DNA of 6,632 bases from Clostridiales bacterium. Its GTDB lineage: Bacteria; Bacillota; Clostridia; Oscillospirales; Acutalibacteraceae. This document shows positions 1-6,200 of this stretch, piece by piece. Position 1 is the stretch's first letter. Each line of letters begins with the position of its first letter. The notes under the pieces were generated by a model that saw only the letters and a program-made list of their open reading frames with translations, did not search any database and had not been told where the DNA came from. The translations under genes and the position numbers were made by a program. The stretch covers positions 1 to 6,632 of the forward strand of contig JAJBVC010000198.1 of assembly GCA_020860025.1 (NCBI GenBank). The letters are read 5' to 3'.

Positions 1-13
1 AATATTTCTCAGG

Positions 14-35
14 CAATACAAAATTCCTTGTATTG
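14..35. repeat. Short inverted repeat (8-bp arms)
   Basis: CAATACAA (14-21) and TTGTATTG (28-35) are perfect inverted arms around a 6-nt loop (AATTCC). No T-run follows on either strand, so it is not a convincing terminator. It lies in AT-rich sequence at the window edge, and its meaning depends on the gene beyond position 1. Confidence 0.35.
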
Positions 36-66
36 ATTCAATATAAAATATTGATTCAAAATAAAA
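31..66. repeat. Tandem duplication of an 18-bp unit
   Basis: Positions 31-48 and 49-66 are two adjacent copies of an 18-bp unit beginning TATTGATTCAA. They differ at one base (T42 versus A60). The second copy supplies part of the T-tract used by the leftward terminator at 61-126. The duplication looks recent and may reflect slippage in AT-rich intergenic DNA. No coding function is apparent. Confidence 0.7.
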
Positions 67-126
67 ATAAAAAAACAAAAGCATCAAATTATTTCGTGGT
101 GAGAAAGAAATAACCCAATGCTTTTG
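61..126 (-). terminator. Strong leftward intrinsic terminator (possibly bidirectional)
   Basis: Outer arms CAAAAGCAT (76-84) and ATGCTTTTG (118-126) pair perfectly over 9 bp. An inner stem TTATTTC (89-95) / GAAATAA (107-113) extends the hairpin and leaves an 11-nt loop. Read on the minus strand, the stem is followed at once by seven T, an A and five T (75 down to 63), a textbook intrinsic terminator. On the plus strand the right arm is followed by CTTTTTT (127-133), so it may also stop rightward transcription entering from outside the window. Confidence 0.8.
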
Positions 127-171
127 CTTTTTTGTCAATTAGTCTGCTCTAATTGACTGTTTTGATGGTAT
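66..171 (-). ncRNA. Candidate small RNA (~105 nt) or short regulatory leader
   Basis: A minus-strand promoter at 176-204 predicts a start near 169-171, and the terminator at 61-126 predicts an end near 63-69, giving an RNA of about 105 nt. It would contain a 5' hairpin (134-157; 9-bp stem, 6-nt loop), an A-rich linker and a long terminator hairpin. The 11-nt loop of that hairpin (96-106) reads TTTCTCACCAC in the RNA and is rich in pyrimidines. I see no ATG-initiated frame upstream of the terminator arm, which argues against a leader-peptide attenuator. It does not resemble 6S, SRP RNA, tmRNA or any riboswitch I recognise. Because the window ends about 60 nt beyond the terminator, it could instead be the attenuated leader of a gene further left. 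That the unit is transcribed is inferred from sequence signals only. Confidence 0.5.
134..157 (-). repeat. Hairpin near the 5' end of the candidate small RNA
   Basis: GTCAATTAG (134-142) and CTAATTGAC (149-157) form a perfect 9-bp stem around a 6-nt loop that reads AGCAGA on the minus strand. It lies about a dozen bases after the predicted start site, so it would cap the 5' end of the candidate small RNA. Such a 5' stem-loop could stabilise the transcript. Confidence 0.6.
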
Positions 172-175
172 CTAT

Positions 176-204
176 ATAATAGCACTCGTATGCTTAAAAG
201 TCAA
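176..204 (-). promoter_or_regulatory. Sigma-A promoter reading leftward
   Basis: On the minus strand there is TTGACT (-35, 199-204), a 17-nt spacer and TATTAT (-10, 176-181). Both hexamers match the consensus at five of six positions and the spacing is ideal. The predicted start is an A at 169 or 171. Nothing protein-coding follows before the terminator at 61-126, so the promoter appears to serve the short RNA unit. Confidence 0.65.
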
Positions 205-302
205 TAGTTTTTTAAAAATTTTCTAAAAATTTTTTAATATCCCGCTAAAAGCCACTTAAACAGGGGACTTTTTACGATTCTAAAATTATTTTTAAATAAT
301 GA

Positions 303-338
303 ATAAAGGACTAAACCGTTAAAAGTTTAGTCCTTTAT
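303..338 (-). terminator. Terminator of the tRNA-fMet gene
   Basis: ATAAAGGACTAAAC (303-316) and GTTTAGTCCTTTAT (325-338) are perfect 14-bp inverted arms around an 8-nt loop. The hairpin starts 5 nt beyond the encoded CCA end of the tRNA. On the minus strand the stem runs into T-rich sequence (TTCATTATTT), a fair though interrupted U-tract. There is no T-run on the plus side. It most likely ends the tRNA transcript and gives a 3' tail to be trimmed. Confidence 0.7.
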
Positions 339-342
339 AATG

Positions 343-418
<76 letters not shown>

Positions 419-440
419 ATATTATTTGTTCAGTGAATAT

Positions 441-468
441 ATTATAACAGATAAAACGATAATGTCAA
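441..468 (-). promoter_or_regulatory. Consensus extended -10 promoter of tRNA-fMet
   Basis: On the minus strand there is TTGACA (463-468), a 16-nt spacer, and TATAAT (441-446) preceded by TGn. Both hexamers are perfect consensus and an extended -10 is present. The predicted start is about 434, giving a leader of roughly 15 nt before the mature tRNA 5' end at 418. Such strength fits a highly expressed stable RNA. Confidence 0.85.
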
Positions 469-545
469 TACTTTTTTTAATTAAATTGAATAAGTCAATG
501 TATAACAAGTTAAAGTTTAAAAAAAATAATACGAGTGATAATGAT

Positions 546-1262
546 ATGACTAAAAATGAAATATTTTCAATATCGCTTGATATAGGAAAGAATATAATTA
601 TTTGCGGCGGTGAAGTCAGCCGTGCTAAAGACACAATAAAAAGAATTAACAATGCTTACAAAAACGACTGTTCAGTCTTTATTCTACCAACGCTTATTAT
701 TGCACAATGCGGTGAGAAAGTTGAAATAAGGCGCATAGATAGAGAAGAAATAAATCTTTTTGAACTTACACGTCTTAATGAACTTTCACGGCAGCTTTGC
801 AGTGAAAAAAGTGACGCTCAAATTAATAAATACGAAAACGAAGAAGTATATTCAAAACTAATAGAAATGCTTGCTGTATTTTGTGCAACAGGCTCTTTTT
901 CAATATTTTTCGGCGGAACATTTTTAGACGCACTCTCATCAGGAGTAATTGGTATAATAATCACTTATCTTAATTATAAAAAAGATCAGTTTCCTTTATT
1001 TTCATCTAACTTAATTGACTCGTTTGTTGCAGGCTTGCTTTCGTTTATTCCGCAAATTTTCGGTCTTGCAACGCATTATGATAAAATTATTATAGGAACA
1101 ATAATGCTTTTAGTGCCGGGGCTTACGGTTGTAAATGCCATTCGTGATATGATGAACGGCGATCTTGTAGCAGGTTTGATTGAACTGATAAACGCAATAA
1201 TGTCCGCATTGGCAATCGCTTTTGGAATTGCGGGAGCGTTATTTCTGTTTTCACTGTTATGA
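546..1262 (+). CDS. Threonine/serine exporter family protein, large subunit (ThrE N-terminal type)
   Basis: A 238-residue inner-membrane protein of the ThrE family (PF06738 type; E. coli YjjP is a relative). Residues 1-100 form the soluble domain with the family signature GGEVSR at 21-26. They are followed by about five hydrophobic segments near 106-122, 127-143, 158-174, 181-199 and 218-238. The typical PGLTVVNAIRD motif lies at 191-201. Family members export threonine, serine or small acids; E. coli YjjP/YjjB is linked to succinate export, so the substrate is uncertain here. The frame stays open upstream to a TTG at 426, but that stretch overlaps the tRNA promoter and has no family similarity. 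The ATG at 546 fits the usual N-terminus and has a weak GAGTG 8 nt upstream. The stop overlaps the next gene by 4 nt, so the two are probably made together. I found no clear promoter for the pair. Confidence 0.88.
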   Translation: MTKNEIFSISLDIGKNIIICGGEVSRAKDTIKRINNAYKNDCSVFILPTLIIAQCGEKVEIRRIDREEINLFELTRLNELSRQLCSEKSDAQINKYENEEVYSKLIEMLAVFCATGSFSIFFGGTFLDALSSGVIGIIITYLNYKKDQFPLFSSNLIDSFVAGLLSFIPQIFGLATHYDKIIIGTIMLLVPGLTVVNAIRDMMNGDLVAGLIELINAIMSALAIAFGIAGALFLFSLL

Positions 1263-1678
1263 TAAAAGAAGTATTATGCTGTATATTCGGTACACTTGCA
1301 TTCGCTGTTACAATGAAAGCACCAAAACGAAGCTTGATTTTTATTATTATAGGCAGCGCAATTACATCCGGAACCGAACGCTTACTGTGCCAATATTACG
1401 GCGATTTTATCGCTTGTTTTTCAGCTATGGTATGCCTTGTATTTTACTGTGAACTTCTTGCTCGCACAATAAAAATGCCGTCTACCGTACTGCTTATGCC
1501 GTCAACAATTCCGCTGCTTCCCGGAAGTTCAATATATTACGCTATGTTTTATGCAATATCAGGCAGCTTGCAGGAATGTCTGGGATATTGCAAAGCTACA
1601 ATTTATGCCGGCCTTGGAATCGCACTTGGTGCTGTCGTCGGGACGACGGTTATCAGATTGATTAACAGTTACAGGTAA
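1259..1678 (+). CDS. Threonine/serine exporter family protein, small subunit (ThrE_2 type)
   Basis: A 139-residue, very hydrophobic protein of the PF12821 type (E. coli YjjB is a relative). It matches the C-terminal half of single-chain ThrE exporters. About four membrane segments are visible, near residues 3-18, 26-40, 52-68 and 112-134, with another apolar stretch at 77-100. The signature MPSTIPLLPGSSIYY lies at about 80-94 and resembles the conserved P..P.LPGs..Y pattern of the family. The ATG lies inside the end of the upstream gene in an ATGA overlap, with no good ribosome binding site of its own, so translation probably depends on coupling. With the upstream protein it should form a split two-component transporter in the cytoplasmic membrane. 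I see no clear intrinsic terminator after it. The next gene has its own promoter 23 nt downstream. Confidence 0.87.
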   Translation: MIKEVLCCIFGTLAFAVTMKAPKRSLIFIIIGSAITSGTERLLCQYYGDFIACFSAMVCLVFYCELLARTIKMPSTVLLMPSTIPLLPGSSIYYAMFYAISGSLQECLGYCKATIYAGLGIALGAVVGTTVIRLINSYR

Positions 1679-1700
1679 ACAAAGTGACAATATCTAATAT

Positions 1701-1729
1701 TTGCACGATATAAATAAATATGGTATTAT
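1701..1729 (+). promoter_or_regulatory. Promoter of the glycerate kinase gene
   Basis: TTGCAC (1701-1706), a 17-nt spacer and TATTAT (1724-1729), with TGG just before the -10 giving an extended TGn element. The predicted start near 1736 leaves an AT-rich leader of about 100 nt. I see no riboswitch-like or stable fold in that leader. A weaker alternative (TTGTCA, 15-nt spacer, TAAAAT) lies just downstream. Confidence 0.55.
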
Positions 1730-1839
1730 AAAACTAAATATTTTTGTCAATGTATGAATTTGATTAAAATTATGCAATTAAAGATTTTATATTTTTAGAT
1801 TGTATGGTTTTATGTATTATCATCACGGGAGATTAGCAA

Positions 1840-2898
1840 ATGAAAATTCTGATTGTACCTGACAGCTTTAAAGGAACGCTTACATCTAAACAAGTTTGCG
1901 AATGTATAGCAAATGGAATTTCGCAAGTAAGTGATGCCGAGATTACCGCCGTTCCGTTTTCTGACGGAGGGGAAGGCTTTGCCGAATGTTTGGCAGATAT
2001 TTGTAAAGCAAAACCACTTTACACAACTTGTAGTGATATTTACTCAAAACAAATTAAAGGCGTTATGTACACATACGAAAAAACAGCAATTATCGAGTGC
2101 GCAGTCGCAAGTGGAATTCAAAAGAAAAAAGATGTAATGAACGCTACTTCTTATGGTACGGGAGAACTTATAAAACACGCTGTATCAAAGGGGTTTACCA
2201 ATATAATTTTAGGTTTGGGAGGCAGTGGCTGCTGCGATGGCGGAGCGGGTGCTTTATCAGCTCTCGGTGTTGAATTTAAGAATAATTCAGGTGAAATAAT
2301 ACCCTCTCCGAAAGGTAAAGATTTATCAAATATTTACGGTGTAAATTTCAAAAATAGTGTAAAGCATATTGACTTTACATATGCTTGCGACGTTAAAAAT
2401 GCTTATTTTGGAAAAAACGGAGCCGCTTATGTATTCGCACCTCAAAAGGGAGCAAATAAAGATGATGTAATTAAACTTGATGAAGGACTTAAAATGATTA
2501 ATGCTTTTCTCCCGAATGACGTCAGTCATGTGAAAGGCGCAGGTGCCGCCGGCGGATTATGCGGAGGACTGTACGGCGTATACGGCGGTAAAATTTGCAG
2601 TGGATTCGATATATTGTCTCAAGCTTGCTCGCTTGAAGAAAAAATAAAAGCGTCTGATATTATAATAACGGGCGAGGGTAAAACCGATAAGCAAACTCTT
2701 ATGGGAAAGCTGCCGTACGAAATTTCGTGCCTTGCGGCTAAATATGGTAAAAAATGTTATGTAATAAGCGGAAGTATTGATAATGTAAAAATAGGGGATA
2801 AGATGTTATCTCTTGTGGATAATGACACCTCTTTAGAGCAGGCAATGGAAAATTCTTCCAAAATACTTACTTTAAAAGCAAAATTACTATTGCAATAA
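1840..2898 (+). CDS. glxK: Glycerate kinase (GlxK/GarK family)
   Basis: A 352-residue cytoplasmic kinase that phosphorylates D-glycerate with ATP; family members of this type (PF02595) usually yield 2-phosphoglycerate for lower glycolysis. The hallmark blocks occur in order: KILIVPDSFKGTLTS at 2-16, SDGGEGFAE at 41-49, GLGGSGCCDGGAGALSALG at 125-143, ACDVKNAYFGKNGAA at 182-196, PQKGA at 201-205, GAGAAGGL at 233-240 and ITGEGKTDKQTLMGK at 276-290. The length is a little below the usual 370-380 but the C-terminus looks complete. In the third block most relatives have GSATNDGG; here GCC replaces ATN, while the Asp and following glycines are kept. The start is set by GGGAGA at 1827-1832, 7 nt before the ATG. 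It has its own promoter and sits just upstream of the mannosidase unit, so it could process glycerate released from a mannosyl-glycerate, or serve general glycerate salvage. Confidence 0.95.
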   Translation: MKILIVPDSFKGTLTSKQVCECIANGISQVSDAEITAVPFSDGGEGFAECLADICKAKPLYTTCSDIYSKQIKGVMYTYEKTAIIECAVASGIQKKKDVMNATSYGTGELIKHAVSKGFTNIILGLGGSGCCDGGAGALSALGVEFKNNSGEIIPSPKGKDLSNIYGVNFKNSVKHIDFTYACDVKNAYFGKNGAAYVFAPQKGANKDDVIKLDEGLKMINAFLPNDVSHVKGAGAAGGLCGGLYGVYGGKICSGFDILSQACSLEEKIKASDIIITGEGKTDKQTLMGKLPYEISCLAAKYGKKCYVISGSIDNVKIGDKMLSLVDNDTSLEQAMENSSKILTLKAKLLLQ

Positions 2899-2918
2899 TT
2901 TGTTTTTAATTATATAAT
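2890..2918 (+). promoter_or_regulatory. Promoter of the small-protein/alpha-mannosidase unit
   Basis: TTGCAA (2890-2895), an ideal 17-nt spacer and a perfect TATAAT (2913-2918). The -35 and the start of the spacer overlap the last codons of the glycerate kinase gene. The start is predicted near 2925, about 40 nt before the next ATG. I see no terminator between the kinase and this promoter, so read-through from the kinase unit is also possible. Confidence 0.65.
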
Positions 2919-2966
2919 AGAGATTGGTACTGAAATAAGGGGTAAATAAATTTTAGGAGAAGTTGT

Positions 2967-3185
2967 ATGAAAGTAAGAATACCTAAGCACAGAGAATTTC
3001 TGATAAAATTTGAGGATGGCTATGAACAAGAGACTGAGGCTTGGCAAGCACTAAATCAAATTGTTAAGGACTATAGTGTCGATGGTAAAAGCATTTACAC
3101 GGAAACCTTCATTGAGGATAATGAAGATAAAGTAAAAGCTTTACAAGAGAAATATCAGTTTACTTATGAAATAATCGAAAAGTAG
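2967..3185 (+). CDS. Small acidic protein of unknown function (72 aa)
   Basis: I do not recognise this protein. It is 72 residues, soluble, with no signal peptide, membrane segment, cysteine or metal-binding motif. It is charged and net acidic (about 16 D/E against 11 K/R). Its pattern (strand-like FLIKFEDG at 11-18, helix-like stretch at about 21-36, then a second charged helix-like region and a strand-like YQFTYEII near the end) suggests a small alpha/beta fold. It is probably a real gene: AGGAGA at 2955-2960 sits 6 nt before the ATG and a near-consensus promoter lies just upstream. The alpha-mannosidase starts 51 nt after its stop and has its own ribosome binding site, so both are probably on one transcript. 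A partner or regulator of the mannosidase is conceivable, but nothing in the sequence shows it. Confidence 0.7.
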   Translation: MKVRIPKHREFLIKFEDGYEQETEAWQALNQIVKDYSVDGKSIYTETFIEDNEDKVKALQEKYQFTYEIIEK

Positions 3186-3236
3186 TATTGTTTTCAAATT
3201 CGTTTTGAAGTTATGAATTATATGAGGTTTTAAATA

Positions 3237-6200
3237 ATGAATAAAGCATATGTTGTGGCAACTGCCCATCTTGATACCGTTTGGCGCTGGAATCTTGCAA
3301 AGACTGTTGAAGAGTACATACCGGACACTATCCAAAAGAATTTTGATTTAATCGAAAAGTACCCTTCTTACAAATTTAATTTTGAAGGTGCATATCGCTA
3401 CGAGTTGATAGAGCAACTTTATCCGACTGCTTTTGAGCAAATAAAAAGCTATGTCAAAAAAGGGAATTGGTGCATATCGGGTACATCATATGAAAACGGC
3501 GACACAAATATTCCTTCGCCCGAAGCTATGATAAGAAATATAATTATCGGTGATAAATATTTCAAAGATAAATTCGGTCAATCGTCTGATGATTTATTTC
3601 TTCCGGATTGTTTTGGCTTTGGTTGGGCGTTGCCGTCTGTTGCTCATCACTGTGGTATAAAGGGCATAACAACTCAAAAATTATCATGGGGTTCGGCATA
3701 CGGTCTGCCTTTTGATTTAGGTATTTGGAAAGGCCCTGACGGAAAAGGCGTTTTAACATCTCTTAACGCAAAGTCCTATAGGCATAAATTCAGCGATGAT
3801 GTTCGTGGTGATGTTAGCGTAATTAACAGCATTGCGGATAATTCAAACAATGCTGATTTACCATGGTGCAATCATCTTTACGGCACCGGCGACTGTGGCG
3901 GTTCACCGACGGAAGAAAGTGTACAGGCTGTTGAAAAAAGCGTTGAAAAGAATAAAGATGATGAAAATTTCGAGGTAATTTCAGCACGTTCGGATCAAGT
4001 GTTTAATGATATAGAAAAGCTCGACGACGCCCAAAAGGCTAAACTTCCTGTTTGGGAAAATGAATTGCTTATGACGAGCCATGGCGCAGGATGCTATACT
4101 TCACGTGCAATGAGCAAGAATCTTAACAGAAAATGCGAGAATCTTGCCGGAATGGCTGAGGCTGCTTGCTCTTTTGCAAGTTTACTCGGTACGTGCGATT
4201 ATCCTTCTCAGCAGTTAAATCAGGCTTGGAAAAGAGTGCTTGCTCATCAGTTCCACGATGATATTACAGGAACGTCGAATATGCAGGTTTATAACGAAAG
4301 TTGGGCGGATTACAGCACATCAATCGCACAGTTCAAAAGTGAATATATGAACGGCTTTAGAGGTGTGATTAGCGAGCTTAACACTGCTTGGGTTGATGAA
4401 AAAAGTTCGGCTGTAGTTGTAAATAATCCGACTCAGTATCGTCACAAAGAAACTGTAGAGATGCATATTAGAATTACTCGTAATTGCAAATATGTGCGTG
4501 TGTATGACAAAGCGGGAAATGAAATTCCAAGCCAGGTTAGAATGAAAATGGGCAAGGAATTTGTTGTTCTGTTTGTTGCCGATGTAAAGCCTTTTGGCTT
4601 TAAAGTGTATGAATTTAGACCGAGCAATAAACCATGTAAAATTAGAACAGACCTTAAAATTACAAACCACTCAATAGAAAATAAAAAATATATTGTTCGT
4701 CTAAATAAAAACGGCGATATAGGCTCTATCTTTGATAAGGAACTAAATATGGAAATTTTAAAGTCTCCTATCAAAATGGCACTGCTAAAAGATGGCGGTT
4801 CACTTTCTTATCCAAGCTGGGAAATCAAAAAAGAAGATATAGACAGAGAGCCTTATTGCTATGCCAATACTCCCGAATTTAAAATTTTTGATGTGGGCCC
4901 CGCTCGAGTATCAATCGCAGTTAAGCGTGAGGCTGAATATTCTTCAATACATCAAATTATAAGTCTTGATTCGGAGTCTGATATTGTATCTGTTAAAAAC
5001 AGTATTGAGTGGCGTACAAGAAGAACAATGCTTAAAGCTGTATTTCCTTTTGTTGCATCTAATCCTAAAGCGACATATGACTTGGGACTCGGCGTAATTG
5101 AAAGAGGTAACAATACAGATAATCTTTACGAGGTGCCCGCTCAAAAATGGGCGGATATTACCGATGAAAGCGGTGAATTCGGCGTAAGTATATTGTCTGA
5201 CAGTAAATACGGATGGGACAAGCCGAACGACAATACGCTTAGATTAACGTGTATTCATACCCCATGCGGTGCTTTTACAAAAGAAACCCGCCAAGACTTG
5301 CAGGATTTGGGTATGAATTTGTTCAGCTTTGGTATCTACAGTCATAGAAGAGGTTTTGATACAGGTACACATAAGCAAGCTGAATTTTTCTGTTCTCCTA
5401 TGGTTCCTGTTGTAACAAAAGATAAAAGCAAACCCGGTTCAAGCGAACATCTTTCATTTTTTACAGTTAGCAGGGAAAACATACTTGTCAGAGCTGTTAA
5501 GCACGGCGAAAATACAAAAGACAAAAGTATTTCTAATGACGTTTTCATTCGTCTTAACGAAGGTATCGGCAAGAAGCGAAAGAATGTAGTCTTGAAATTT
5601 TATAAAAGAGTTGCTGCGGCAAAGTTTGTAAACGGCAAAGAGGAATATATTTGCGATGCGCCTGTTACAGACGGAAAAGTTGTATTTGATATGGAGCCGT
5701 TTGAACTTAAAACTATTCAAATTACTTTTGAAGAACCGAATGAACGTAAAGAAAATGCAAAATTCTTCAATGTACCGATACCGTATAATGAACGTGGATT
5801 TACTATGGACTATGATATGCGAAATGTTATTTTGCAAGGCAGTGGTTTATCGCTTCCGTTTGAAGAGATACGTTCAAAAATGTACATCGGTGGAATACCG
5901 TTCCAGTTTGCTTTTCCGGAATTGCAATATAATGTGTTAGTATGCAAAGGGCAGACAATTAAAATGCCACAAAATGGCGCCACTCGATTATACTTTATTG
6001 CAGGTTCAGCATTGAGTTCGCAAAAGACTGTATTTTCGATTGACAATGCTAAATTGGATATGACAATCAATTCGATAAAAGATTCATTTTTGCAGTGGGA
6101 TATGGAGGGATTAGACCAAAAATATTATATTCATCAAAATTTGAATTACGGTCTTGAGTTTTCACATACCCATCATCCTGAGGGTAATTCCATGCAAAAG

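Noticed and set aside
118..156. Plus-strand 12-codon frame (ATG at 118, stop at 154-156) that could be a leader peptide.
   Set aside because: The nearest purine-rich stretch is too far from the ATG, the frame lies inside the arms of two hairpins, and the stronger signals on this stretch point to the minus strand.
247..273. Weak hairpin AAAAGCC / GG-A-CTTTT followed by T on the plus strand, considered as a terminator.
   Set aside because: Only about 7 bp with a bulge in very AT-rich DNA, and no gene upstream of it on the plus strand within the window.
1736..1839. The roughly 100-nt leader before the glycerate kinase gene, considered as a riboswitch.
   Set aside because: Nearly all A/T, with no stable stems, no terminator/antiterminator pair and no conserved riboswitch motif visible.
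3191..3210. Small TTCAAA/TTTGAA hairpin with a TTCGT loop between the 72-aa gene and the mannosidase.
   Set aside because: Six weak base pairs with no T-tract after it; not a terminator, and too short to claim as a processing site.
4320..4774. Minus-strand open frames of 110-116 codons opposite the mannosidase gene (likewise 5454-5837).
   Set aside because: They lie wholly antisense to a well-supported GH38 gene, show no recognisable domains and have low-complexity composition typical of shadow frames.
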